Shown here piece after piece: positions 1 to 12,110 of a stretch of DNA of 64,000 nt. Positions within the stretch are counted from its first letter, which is position 1, and each line of letters opens with the position of its first letter. The position numbers and the translations under genes were made by a program. The DNA is from Asterella californica (Eukaryota; Streptophyta; Marchantiopsida; Marchantiales; Aytoniaceae): contig JAYKYS010000009.1 in the NCBI GenBank assembly GCA_036924285.1, positions 12,586,001 to 12,650,000 of the forward strand, in the 5' to 3' direction. The notes under the pieces were generated by a model. The model was not told the origin of the DNA, searched no databases, and saw nothing but the letters and a program-made list of their open reading frames with translations.

Positions 1-2480
1 CGTCAGTATATCACATATATTTTATCTAGAATATTATTTTTTCCTGAAAACTAATTGATTTATTTCTGACATAGTTATCCATATTCAATCCTTGGGTAAG
101 TATTTCGAGAATAATACAAATATTTACATACACGTAATTCTTTTGCCACGCAAGATAAATATCCTCGTCGAAATTGCAAGCTCATGTTTTAATTCTGATT
201 AGAGTTATAAAGGCAATATTTGTAGTCCACATCAGATTATACTTAATTTACAAGTGTAAAATTGACTAATCAAAAGAAGATAGAAAGACTTGTATATTTC
301 ATTCTCTATAATAATAGTTATATATAGTCATTGAGTCATTGACGTATGTCTCAAGAAAGTCATAAAGGTATTCTTATGTCAAATAACCGTGAACGTTTGA
401 CTAAACAATAGTCTTCTGTCAAAGAGTTATAAACTGTAGTGTCTTAAAAACTTTGATTTCTTCTAGTGCATGAGCCCGTTTGCGAAGTCAAGAGATAAAA
501 ACAATCAATGTATGAAAAACGTCAACAACATTTCTTATATACATCACATATTTCATTTTTTATCTTCCTCTGGAACTTTTGCTCGCTTATTGTTATCGGG
601 GAAACAACAATGTAAACAAAAATCATATACCGAGTGGATAAACATAATCAAAATTTTAGAAAATGTTAAACTGTTAGCTCATGTCTGCAAACATGAGAAG
701 ATTCGAATATAAACCACAAGTAATGAATAGACTGCCAAAAATACAAATCAGAGAACCTGAAGCTAAATGTACATGAATTTACTATGAATTCAATTTATTA
801 CCTAACCTTCCCTACAGGAAGGGATAGGTATGGATATGCAGGTGCTTCGAGTACATCGAGCATGCATATTCTATTGTACCGTAGTGTCAAATCGGTTCAC
901 GTATCGGATATTTTCTCATGCTTATATAGTTTTTTCCCATGACTTTATGGTTATGTATTTTTCATTATTCATCCATATAGTATACTTTTTTGCATGTTTC
1001 ACACTACAATTCTCATGTTTTTTACCTCCTGTCATTTTCCCTGTCGTGTTAAACCCCCAGTGCGGGTATAAAAGTTGAAAAGAGCATATTCCTTTGTTTC
1101 CAGTGTAATTTTGAGTTGAGAAAATATTCAGTTTTGTTCCAAGAAACCAGAAAACTTCATGTGAATATTTTTCTATCGATGCTGAACCATTGGCTATGAA
1201 ATGAATTCCAGATTGTAAAACTCTAAACAGCTTTCATTTAAGTCCTTATTCGACATATTCTATTATTGCAACAATTTTTTATCAACAAAACCATTGTAGG
1301 TTAACGGTTAAATTCTTCACTCGCAGATTGTGAACCCACAAAATGGATCCTGCTAGATACCAGGACTATTTCTAAGGGCACCTGGGGCTTAAGAAGGGAA
1401 TAGAAACAAGTTGTTGAAATGTGTAGCACATATCATCTCCGGATGAGAGGTATTAACTATTAACTCGATTTTTTGTTTTGGATGAAATCTTCATCTGCAT
1501 CATTTTAAATTATTAATTTTTCATTTAGCTAGGGGATGTAATTCCGTATGAAGCTTCAGTCTCATGTGCGACAAACATATATTTGTTGATATTTTTATTA
1601 TAATTTATAGTGAAATATATCTTTATTAGTTTAGAATTATATTCACTTTTTTATTATTAATTTAAGGAATTAACAATTAAAAATGACATTAAAAGTATTT
1701 ATTTTATATTCATTCATTAATTTGACTTTCAAATGTATAGGTTTAGGGTTTTTTAACTTAAATGAAAGGTATTATTTCATCTAAATTTCATTTATTAAAT
1801 ATTTTCAACTCTAGAGAGTTAGGGTTTTTAAATTTAAGGTAGTACATTCATTTACAGTGTCCGTCCTCCATAGAAATTATATAAAAGATTATGTATGATG
1901 ACTAATCCATTACTATTGCAAATATTTAAAATTAATATGTGCATCTGTTTGAATAAATTTCTTATTTTTACAAATTAGAGGATAAATATTGAGTTAAATA
2001 TGTCTTTCTTCAAGAACAAACCAGCTAATATTTGTAAAATACCTGCAGCATTAGACTTTGCAACCCAAGCTAAAATGTGAGAACTATTTGTCCTTGGTAC
2101 CTAACTCTCGATACAAAGACAAAGGAAAAGAGATAGTGAGTAGGTGAATAAACAAGTCTTCACGACGACAAGTTGCCGACGTGGAATCTTTGAATCATAT
2201 CCAACAATTATCAGTTGGTTTAAGTCCAACTGCAACAAGATAAAGTAATTACCCCGCCTCATTCAAGATCCTAACATTGACATCTTTTGGGATTTGCCTG
2301 CCTAGATAGAAAAACAAAAGAGCAAAACAGAAATGATGTTCTCATAAAAGACATTCTGCATCAGTGGGACGATTCACCTCATACTGAAATGGGACGTTGA
2401 AAAGAGGCTAAGATTTCCGGCTCCTTTGATTCTTCCGGCATACGTCGAGTTTAGGATGGGACGCGAACCGTCGAGTTTAC
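1..2480. other. AT-rich intergenic DNA, no gene seen
   Basis: Both strands carry only short reading frames without recognisable protein character. The sequence is AT-rich with many T and A runs, especially 1540-2000. A TATAAAA-like stretch lies near 1066, but no transcript can be tied to it. I see no transposon domain, RNA gene or repeat array here. Confidence 0.5.
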
Positions 2481-3138
2481 ACATGCCAGCTCCATAGTCC
2501 TGGAGAGTACAGTACAAAAACATGCATGTCTACTTATGGGTTAAGTCGGAAGTCTCCGCAGACAGCGCCACAGTAGTGGAGGGGCGGACAGTCCTAAGCT
2601 GGGCGGACGAAACCAAGCTCGTGACGCGCGGACGCTGACGGACGGACGAACGAGGCATGTTCTCCCGTCCCCACGCCCGCGATTGGCTTGATTCAAGGGT
2701 AGCAGCCTACGCGCCTGCCGGAAGATAGCTTAGATTCAATCGTCTTGATTTGCTTCGTAGTTGTTCTCGTTCGGCGCCTTCATATGACTGTATGTCTGAT
2801 TGAGCTGTTCGATCTGATTTTGACAAAAGATCAGTGTCCTACTCGTCCTTGAAGTGAGGACATAGATCTTTGCTGAATTGTCGGACGAGAATTCTGCTGG
2901 TTTCCTGCCTTTTTTGCTCGATTGATTAGCTGCGGTCGTTTACTCCTTCTCGCGTGCCTCTTTACTGTTCCTGTGCTTTCTTCAAGGTACAGGCGTTTAA
3001 AATGTGCTTGCATTTCTGGTTGCTACAGCGTTGCACTTCAGCCTGTAGTTGAATGGAATAATTGACTTGTGAGAAGACGTTTTATTGCAGCTTAAGACCT
3101 TGAGAGCTGTGCGGGAGTTCTGTCTGTTTAGCGTCGCA
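2480..3138 (+). promoter_or_regulatory. Probable promoter and 5' UTR of the enoyl-ACP reductase gene, with a likely 5'-UTR intron
   Basis: Composition shifts sharply to GC- and CpG-rich around 2560-2720, with repeated CGGACG words, as is common at plant housekeeping promoters. A good donor (CAAG|GTACAG, intron from 2987) and a good acceptor (TTTATTGCAG, ending 3090) sit between this block and the ATG at 3139, so a 5'-UTR intron of about 104 bp is likely. The transcription start is not visible from sequence alone. Confidence 0.4.
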
Positions 3139-6100
3139 ATGGCGTCGTCCGTGACTCTGGCTCGTGCTGTTGGACAGTCACTTGTGGTCGCTTCTTCGGC
3201 TCCGCGTCCGTCTCGTAGTGCTTTCACCCCTGCCAATACATGCGCGGCCCCGGTCGGCCTTCGCCACTCCGCGCATTCTTCCTCGTCGTCGTTTTTCGCT
3301 GGATCGCATTCTCTGAACAATCTTGCACCGGCTGCGAGGTTGGTTAGCGTACGCGCTCATGGTACTGGTCAGACAGTGGCGTCTACGAATGGTTCTAGTG
3401 CCCCTCTTCCGGGGTTGCCCATCGACCTGAGAGGTAAATAGGTGGTCTCCGCTCTTTCTTCCTTCTGCCATATTTGCATCCTGATTGCGTTGACCTCATC
3501 CTGGCATGAAGCAGCTTCGTACTGTGAACTTGCTCTAAGTTAGACGTCTCGTATCCTTTTGACCCGCGACGCTTCCCGCTTTTTTGCTCGGATCAAAACT
3601 TCAGATTTTTCGTTCGCGCAACTCAAGGGCTATCTAAAGCTTATGAAAAGAGCTTGCCCTCGATTTGTCGGGTCTCCAATTATTCCGCCTAGAGGTTTTC
3701 ATATTGCTATGTCTAGAGAAATTACCGGACATTCTGCATTGCCTTTCGCAGTTACCTTCACAATCGCTTTCGGAATTCGTTACTGCAGTTTTTTAAGTTT
3801 TCGTGCTCTAAGAAGCACGAGATCCTTTCGAGACGTCCCAGTGACGTGTATTCAGTATCCAATGTGGATGGTCCTGGTACGGGAGACAATAGAGATTTAT
3901 ATCATTTGACATCTTGACTCCGTTATATTGATTGCATATGTTCCTGAGGACCGAGAACATTCACGTCATGTCCCTGTAATAGTTCGCTCCTGATAGTTGT
4001 AACATTTATCAGCTCTGGAGGACGGCGAGACCTGCCTGTCACAATATGTTTTATTCCGCTTCGTTGAGTTTGGTTTAGCTGTTACATATACCAAGTGATC
4101 GCTGGGAAAGTGCAGTACATAACATTGACTGGCGCGAACACGTTGTTCATTGACGAATTCGTTGATGGATCAGGCAAGAGGGCCTTTATTGCTGGAGTTG
4201 CTGATGATCAAGGATTTGGATGGGCCATCGCGAAGGCTCTTGCCGCAGCTGGTGCGGAGATTTTAGTCGGAACCTGGGTCCCGGTATGTTCAACTTTTGG
4301 GGAGCGCGAAATATGAATGTTATGGATGTTGTTTGTTTCCATCTTTCGATTTTAAGGTGGGTTTACGTAAGTGGCTTGGGATCAAGTTTTTACAGCAGAA
4401 ATGTAATGACATCCGTCCGACACCTCTTTTGTGGTGCAGGCCCTGAATATTTTTGAGAGCAGTTTGAGAAGGGGGAAGTTCGACGAATCCCGGAAGTAAG
4501 AAGCAATTTTCCGTCCTGTTCTTGTTGTTTCTGTTTTTCTGGTGTCTTTTATATTCTTTTCCTTTCATTTCGCATGTTGATCGTACACCATTTTATCTGC
4601 AGGCTGGCGAGCGGATCGTTGTTTGAGATTGCAAAAGTCTACCCTCTTGACGCCGTGTTTGATACACTCGATGATGTACCTGAAGATGTAAGTGAGTTTG
4701 CACTTTTGATGTTATGTTTCCAGCTTGTCATCTTTGTTATCGTTTAAAACATGTGAGCGGATGACGTTCTTACTTGCTGCGAAAGTTACTTTCAGCAGTT
4801 ATTTACACAGCTATTGCCTCTTGCAGGTGAAGAACAACAAAAGATACGCCGGATCAGCTAAGTGGACAGTACAGGTATACAGCAACATTCAGTTTCAACA
4901 TGTATAGAATAAACCATCAGGATCTGATAAGGGTGCTTGAGTATGGAAATCGTACCCTTGACCGACGTGCCATTGAGTCGATTTGGAAACGTCATCTATA
5001 GAGTGTCCGCTGTTAGGTGTCGTACAAAGTGTCAGCCTCTCTACTGTTGTTAGGAGAGTCACATGCTACTCAGAACTAGTGCATGGAGTTAAAACTAAGG
5101 TATCTCTCATTGCGTTCTTCGCTGACACGAGACGGCTGGCCAAAGTGAGGATCCCAAATTGCAGGAATTATTTGGTCAATTGTAATTCCTAAATCTTGGG
5201 GATAATGGATGTATTCATGTTGACGATGCTCTTTTTCCTTTTATCCTTACACAGGAAGTGGCTGACTCGGTGAAAAATGACTTTGGGAGCATCGATATAC
5301 TTGTGCACTCACTAGCCAATGGTCCAGAGGTACGATTAAGATGCAGTTCCCTTATTTCGAATGCCCTGTAACCAGATCTTCTTGTTTGTTACCGTATCTG
5401 ATTTTAATGAGGATGTGGTACAGGTCACGAAACCGTTGCTTGAGACATCGCGCAAGGGTTACCTCGCCGCCCTTTCAGCGTCAAGCTACTCATATATCTC
5501 TCTCCTCAAGTATTTTGCACCTATCATGAACCCAGGTACCGGATGCACATTGTTTGCCCTCGTATTGGATTTTCTTGTGCTTCTTACACGTTTACAAAGA
5601 TCAAAATCGGGGGAAGGACTGAAAATCGCTTAGAGCCTACACGGAGAACAATCTTGCTGTCACATCCGAGCCATCTGGAGCCCTGAAAAGAACGTTGTAA
5701 CAAGCTCCAGTATCTGCAGCTGGTTGACGTATTTGGCTGAATCGGGGTCCTACCTCGGGTTATCCTGATCATAGGAGTCTCCTTGTTTGTTTTCATGAAA
5801 TAAAAGTATGTTTTCTGATAAAACTTCCCCTGGTTGTGCACCTCAGGTGGTTCTTGTGTCTCTTTGACTTATCTCGCTTCTGAGAGAATCATTCCCGGGT
5901 AAGTACTGTGATTGTACGTTCAGTGATCGCATTTCACTGTAAGTAGGAGTGTATCCGTCGGTGAATGAGGTGTTGATCGAGCAATGACTCTGGCGTGAAT
6001 AAACATATTGATGCGAATTGTCAACGAGTTCAAACCGCTAGTGCTGTACCTCGTATCGGTGATGGTTTTGTTTGTCTGTATTGTCGTTTGATTCTCATAG

Positions 6101-8281
6101 TACGTATATGAGATTAGCGGTAGATGGACTTGTAAACCTTAGCTTGAGAACGTCCAATATGCAGATACGGAGGCGGTATGAGCTCAGCCAAGGCAGCCCT
6201 CGAGAGCGATACAAGGGTAAAAGTTTCACCTGATGTTTAGTTATGCAGATAATCGTTTTCCTTTCCTTATTACGAGATCTTAACTCACATCCGCATTTCT
6301 TACTTTGAGCGCCGTACTTAGCAAGACCCCTGAACGCGACGGAGTCATGACTGGTGCAAGAAAATAAAACATGTTCACATATTTCTCTGAGTTTCCTAGC
6401 GTCTGGACCATAGTTGCCCTCACTTTTTGATAACCCATGCTTATTTCCGTGTTAATCTCAGGTCCTTGCCTTTGAAGCTGGCAGGAAGTATGGTATTCGA
6501 GTTAACACGATTTCTGCAGGTGGGGTCGCGTTATGTATTTACTAAAACGTTGTCGATTTGGTTTCTAATTTAGTAGAAGTGTTTTGTTTGACCGCAAGCA
6601 TCCTGCAGTACCCTACTATTGATGGATTGCAAGTGAGTAGATCAAAGTCTGTGCTGGGGTTCTGTTTTTCCATGTCGGTTTTCTAAGCAGATTACTTGCA
6701 CATTATGAGACAAGGTATATTGCAATAGCTTTGGTTGAACTTGTCAGACTCTCGTTGTGCATAGTTGTACATTTTGGTTGTGTCCTTTACCTAAAGAGCC
6801 TTTTCGGCACTGTTTTCATTCATAAACTGTCGTTTTTATGTTTTGTAATGGTCATTAGTTTCACATTCATTCGGCGTCATATCCGCTCTTACGCGCCAGG
6901 CTCCTCTGGCTCGTAATTTTACAGGAACAAGATCTGATGGTTGATGTTTGTGTATCAGTAAAGTTTTTTCTTCTCTCTGTCGTTGAAAGCACCAACTTCA
7001 TTTCGTTAAGGAGACATATTTCACATTTCATGTTTCAGGTCCTCTGAGGAGCCGAGCCGCGAAAGCTATCGGCTTCATCGACAAGATGATCGAATATTCA
7101 ACTGCCAACGCACCTCTGACGAAGGAGCTTGTTGCAGGTTAGCATATTCTTTGGTCTGAAGAAATTTCTACAAACTCTAGTTTAACCCTAAACGTTCTCT
7201 ATTATTATTCATTATGTATTTACCATGGGCATATTTCATGGGTTACCTTCAAATGGATGTGGATATTTCTTGCATTCTGCTGCAATATACATACACCGTG
7301 ATATATTGTAGTTTGGGAGTTATATTTGTGTGTCCTCTAATTCGAAACATTTCCTGAAAAATTGCATAACGTTAGCTTACATTCACGCCCCTTTATTCTT
7401 CTTACTATGTTCGCCGCGTTGCCACTTAGCAAGTTAGCGCACATTCGGCCCATTCGGTCAAACTAACTCTGTTATGTAGTTCTGGCTATCTCAATTTTTG
7501 TTTGCCATCGATGACCTCCACTAATTTCACTGTCGTCGTGTGCAACTCCAGTTTCTTCAGTTCTGCATTACATTCTACATTAGAATCGATTAGCTTGCAT
7601 CATTACGTACTGTATTTGTCAGCCGCATCGCTCTCTGCATCGCACTCTACACCAAGGGGAACCTTTTCTGGAACCTTTTCTGCTGCGCACTACACATTCC
7701 CATCGGCACACCCTTCGGTGACATACACTTGGCTAACTCCTTTTATCAAGTTAGCGCACATTCGGTCCCTGTGTGCTTCTTACTATGTACTTGCCGGGGT
7801 TACTTGCGGGTTACCTCAGTACTAGAGAGTGGTCCTTCATGAAATCTGCCATTCTCGACGTATGAATATATGTGCGCTGCATTGAGTATTTTCGAATTAC
7901 CTCAGAGTGTGTAGGTAGTTCTTGCATTACGCTGCTATCCGCATGGACCGACATATACCTTTTTACTTTCAGTGCGGGCGAAGTCACTGTTTTCTCTGAA
8001 AGCTGCTTTATCCGTGTATCAATATATACGTTTTTATTTTCAGTTTAGGTTTTCATTGTCCCAGATGAAGCTTAATTCAGGAACAACCGCTAATACCTCG
8101 TTTCCATATTGCTTGTGTTATGTAATCTCCAGATGACGTTGGCAACGCAGCAGCTTTTCTTTCGTCTCCACTCGCATCATCTATTACTGGAAGCATTGTG
8201 TATGTGGACAACGGATTGAGCGGTATGGGGTTAGCCCTTGATTCGAAATCCCTGGTTGTTGAGGAAACAGTATCGGTTTAA
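3139..8281 (+). CDS. MOD1: Plastid enoyl-[acyl-carrier-protein] reductase (NADH), FabI/MOD1 type, 12 exons
   Basis: This enzyme reduces trans-2-enoyl-ACP with NADH, the last step of each plastid fatty-acid elongation cycle. Exons read as 3139-3433, 4174-4283, 4440-4495, 4603-4687, 4827-4874, 5255-5329, 5424-5535, 5847-5898, 6165-6216, 6462-6519, 7039-7137 and 8133-8281. All have GT..AG borders and together give 1191 nt, an unbroken 396-residue protein close to the plant family length of about 390. Residues 1 to about 90 are rich in Ser, Ala and Arg with few acidic residues, as expected of a chloroplast transit peptide. The nucleotide-binding loop [13 protein letters not shown] starts near residue 106. 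The plant-type catalytic pair lies in [10 protein letters not shown] (Tyr279, Lys287). I start at the ATG at 3139 because the frame upstream lacks an ATG. Intron 11 (995 bp) carries a dispersed repeat shared with the LdpA-like gene. Confidence 0.96.
7385..8045. repeat. Dispersed intronic repeat, copy in enoyl-ACP reductase intron 11
   Basis: This stretch matches parts of the LdpA-like gene introns at 53.06-54.13 kb and 55.9-57.25 kb. Shared exact words include CACATTCCCATCGGCACACC at 7693 and 56985, and GTCACTGTTTTCTCTGAAAG at 7983 and 54068, with long diverged similarity between them. It has no coding potential and no transposase or reverse transcriptase. It may be a non-autonomous element; its ends are not defined. 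Confidence 0.7.
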
Positions 8282-10850
8282 AGATTACTACGAGATATGG
8301 ACATCTGAGATCTCACCTGTTAGAAGGTTGAAGAAAAGAATACCAGAATCATGGAGTTCAGTGAGAAGGATAAGTGTAGGGTTTATGTAGTATTTTTGGT
8401 CCAGCCATTGTCTGGAGGTATGCTGGTTTGACTCAGGGCGGGATACAAATTAGGGAAACAGAGGTAGAGAGAAAACGATTGTTGTTGAGGCTGATTGTAT
8501 GACCACCATAGATAGGTTACTGGAATAAAAGTTGGAAAGTGAACGTAAATTGTTTGTTCCCGAAGTTGACCTTCGAAGGCCTCTTTGTAAACTTGCTTTG
8601 GCTCAATGCACGCACGATTGGTGTTGGGTGAATGACTTAGAAATACCTCAAGCGGAGTTACTGGTACCAACCATTCCGCATGTCATGAAACACACTTGAT
8701 ATCAACTCGGGAGTAGTCTCATCACTTCGTCAATACCGTTGAGACAACCTACGGAAGAAGAAGCAAGATGGCAGCAACTGAACCTAGAAACTCCGACGGA
8801 TGCTCCCACGGTCATGTTGTGTAGACGGAGACCTTGCACACGTAGAGGTGATTACGGAGGATATAGGATGTTATCCACGATTCCAACTTAAGTAGTTTTC
8901 CTCACACGAAATAGCAGCAAGTCTTAAGGTCGATGCCTCCCCGGACTGGAAACATTACAGCTCGTCTACAGGAAGACAGTCGCACGCGTTTTTCTTTTGC
9001 TAATTAGGCTATTGTTTGCATCATCGAGCCTTGGAAATACATACAGGTTAGCCGGTTTGTTTTCCGCATTGTGTCCATTGATCAGGCTGGACCGCGCTCC
9101 CCTTCTGCGAAGAGAGAGTTCTGGTGTTTAAGAGGAAGAACGCTTCCAGGATGTTAGAAGCTGTACATCATGTCGTTATCTCCAGAGCTCCAAAAGTAGC
9201 TTTCCCCGACAGCAGGTCAAAATGTGCGACTAGATCGATACTGGAGAAGGCCACCTGGCTTGCTCGTCGGTTGGCTGGTCGTGGTGGTCGAAGTCTGGTT
9301 CAAGCCGTAGATCTGGGATTTAAACATGGAGTTTCGTACCACACCACACGTTGGAGTCACGCACATACGAGAGGGATCGAAGTATCCCCCTACCGACTGC
9401 TTCACAGAGTTTTACAACAGTTGTGGGCTCCTTCTTCGTGGTCAGTGACATGGACAGAGTAATAGAGGTATCAACCGATACCCACCTAGATCACCGTTCC
9501 CCCTGTTGATACAGTAAGCTGTTCATTGCGTCGCGCTTGATACAGTAAGCGTGTGTCGAGGTCCTCTCCGGGCTTGTTGGTGCGGAGTGTATGAGAGCAG
9601 AAGAAACGCAAGAAGCCAATGCTTCCGTGTTTGGGGTCCTCTGTTCTGTGTTGGGGGAGGGAGCTGAGGATTCCCAGTGCGTACTGTGCGTGTCCTATCC
9701 AGGAATCCATTACCGCTACAAGAAAAGCCTCGAGTTGAAGCCTTCTACGACATAGTGGGAGATCTGCAAGCTTGCGCGACTATGGCGCTGTTCCATGTGT
9801 GGTATACTCTCGAGAGCACTTTCTACTGTCAGAAATCCAGTTGGCGTGAATATTAGATCAGAACAATCCTTCTTGTGCGACGTTCGGCCGTTGTGCGGGT
9901 ATGTGGTTTTGCTTGACCAGCAGGTACCAACTACGGTTGTCGACCAAGAAGCCTTTCGGTTCTCTTGCAGCCCTGCTGTAATTCCTGCTATTTCTGGTGG
10001 ATTGGGCGATGTGATCGTCACGCAGTAGCAGTCTCATGCGTGCGATGCGCTTGTTACTTTTATAAGCCTGGCAAGGCATTCTGATGTGGGTTCCTATTGC
10101 CCTGTTCTCAGCTGATCTATACCGGTTGATCGTCTCGGCTACGATGGCGGCTGACTTTTACCCTCAAAAGATCCCTCAGGTTGCCATCGTCTCTTTAGTC
10201 TTTCCCCACATTTACATCACAATGATCTCTTTTGACTCTAAGCTTGAGAAAAGTTGAGTTGACCCGACTGTTGGCTAGGCTAGAGCTAAATTTTCTTCTG
10301 GAGCGGAGTGGAGTAAAAGAGCTGTATGTACTTGTTACGAATGTATTGTCGCTGCAGGTTCGAAACATTTCGCTTATTATCGTCCATTTCCGGATGATTT
10401 CCTGTCGCAAGTCTGCTAGAATCAGCTCCAGTGCATACCCTGCTTGGAGCGTGAACGTACCCATTTTATCACGAATTTTGTAGAGAATTAGCTACCGTTG
10501 TAGGGAGATAACTGTGTTTCGTCCCTGGGTTGATTTATAATTGCCTTCGTCTTGATAAGAGCTGATCGAAGTTGTTGATCAGCATAAAGCTTGCCTGAAC
10601 TTTGCTGGTGGTGGTCATAAGCTTTAAGAGGTCTCCAGAAGTTGGACCTATCGGACGTGGGTTTGATCCGCAAGGATTTAGCGTGGCTAGGTTTAATGCC
10701 ATATGGTTAGAGCTTTGGTTGGAGAGAAGGCAGAGTTTGACTTAATAATTTCATGGTCATATCTCTCGGTCTTGCTCCTCCAGAATACTTACCTGTGGGT
10801 GTGTTTCGTCTGACTCCTCAGGTGTGAATGACACAAGTGGTCCCGCAGAC
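8282..10850. other. Intergenic region between enoyl-ACP reductase and the F-box gene
   Basis: It should hold the 3' UTR of the upstream gene and the promoter of the F-box gene. Reading frames of up to about 110 codons on both strands (for example 9124-9462 and 9716-10021) lack recognisable domains, and several start with non-ATG codons. I do not call a gene. The word TTGATACAGTAAGC or a near copy occurs twice near 9505-9555. Nothing else stands out. Confidence 0.4.
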
Positions 10851-12110
10851 ATGGATGGGCTCCCTGTAGAAGTGATTGGCAACATTCTATCTCATCTTGC
10901 AGCAGCTCGAGATGTGGTGATTGCTTCTGCGACTTGCAGAAAATGGCGAGAAGCAGTCAGACGCCATCTGCACACTCTTTGCTTCAGTAGTTCCGACTGG
11001 CCCGGCTACCGAGACCATCCCACCGAGGACCTGGAAGTTCTCATAACACAGACGATAATGCAAACATCTTCGCTGGAAGACCTGTCTATATGCTTGGGAC
11101 ACACCATCATTTTTTCGGCAGCGCCGGTCGTTGCTTGGCTCATGTACACGCGCGAGTCGCTCCGAATTTTGAACTATATGATTCAAACCAAGAGCAATGT
11201 GAATATTCTAGACAGATGTGGTAAGCAGAGGCTCGAAAGTCTGATCCTCGGGTACACCACCATAGCACACGTTGATCCGATTAGTAACAAGTTTCCAGTC
11301 CTCAAGTCCCTCACTCTTTCTCGAGTGACCATAACTGCTGTAAGCCTCAATCTCCTCCTCTCGGCCTGTCCAAAGCTCGAGTCTTTATCCCTCTGTCACA
11401 CGGATGTCGGTCTTACCGATCTGGCTGCGACCCTGGACCTTTGCAGTCCGAGCTTGCGCGCCTTCGCTCTGGAAGAGCTGGGGCTTGACTCGATTATTCT
11501 AGAGGCGGATAAATTGGAGAGCCTTTACTTGAAAGACTGCAGGTTCGAGCATTTCGAGCTTGTGAGCAAAGGAAGCTTGCGTGCCTTGAAAATTGACGAT
11601 GTCAGCATGAGTACTTTGGATATTGGGGACTCGACGGATCTTCTGGAAGTGGTGGATGTGAAAGATTTTAACATCCAGTGGACCAAGTTCTATGAAGTGA
11701 TTTCTAGAGCTTCCAAGCTCAGAAGTCTTCGGCTATGGGGTCTGACGATCGATGGAGACGACGAGAATATGGATCTTGAGACGATAGCCGTGTCGTTTCC
11801 CAAACTTCAAAGATTAGCTTTGAACTACGATTTAGTGGACGGGGTAATTCACCATGCTTTGAGGGGCTCTGTTCTTTTGGACAAGGTGGTTTGGCTTGAA
11901 CTCGGCGCCACGGTAATCAACGAGCTTTTTGCCGAGTGCATCGGAGGAGTGCTGGAAAGATGTCCGACTCTCGAGAAACTCGTGGTGCACGGGCACATAT
12001 CAGAGGCCATAGGACGAGACGACTATCAAATGATCGCCAGATTCACGACGTGTCTTGTGAAACTAATGCGCAGATTTGCCCACGTAGAGATCGAATTCGA
12101 GTATCGATAG
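10851..12110 (+). CDS. F-box/LRR-repeat protein, intronless
   Basis: This is a single open frame of 419 residues. The N-terminal 45 residues form an F-box (LPVEVIGNILSHL...ASATCRKWREAVR), which in this family binds Skp1/ASK and brings substrates to an SCF ubiquitin ligase. Residues from about 110 to 400 hold degenerate leucine-rich repeats of plant F-box type, with segments such as LKSLTLSRV, LESLSLCHTDVGLTDL, LRAFALEELGL, LESLYLKDC, LRSLRLWGLTI and LEKLVVHG. The frame extends nine codons upstream only to a GTG, so I chose the ATG at 10851. The substrate cannot be predicted. The gene has no introns, unlike its neighbours, which is common for plant F-box genes. Confidence 0.9.
   Translation: MDGLPVEVIGNILSHLAAARDVVIASATCRKWREAVRRHLHTLCFSSSDWPGYRDHPTEDLEVLITQTIMQTSSLEDLSICLGHTIIFSAAPVVAWLMYTRESLRILNYMIQTKSNVNILDRCGKQRLESLILGYTTIAHVDPISNKFPVLKSLTLSRVTITAVSLNLLLSACPKLESLSLCHTDVGLTDLAATLDLCSPSLRAFALEELGLDSIILEADKLESLYLKDCRFEHFELVSKGSLRALKIDDVSMSTLDIGDSTDLLEVVDVKDFNIQWTKFYEVISRASKLRSLRLWGLTIDGDDENMDLETIAVSFPKLQRLALNYDLVDGVIHHALRGSVLLDKVVWLELGATVINELFAECIGGVLERCPTLEKLVVHGHISEAIGRDDYQMIARFTTCLVKLMRRFAHVEIEFEYR

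Noticed and set aside
3178..3471. Arg-rich minus-strand frame opposite the enoyl-ACP reductase transit peptide
   Set aside because: It is the antisense of a GC-rich Ser/Ala/Arg-coding exon, not a gene.
9124..9462. 112-codon plus-strand frame upstream of the F-box gene
   Set aside because: Starts with GTG, has no recognised motif and overlaps another open frame on the other strand; judged a chance opening.
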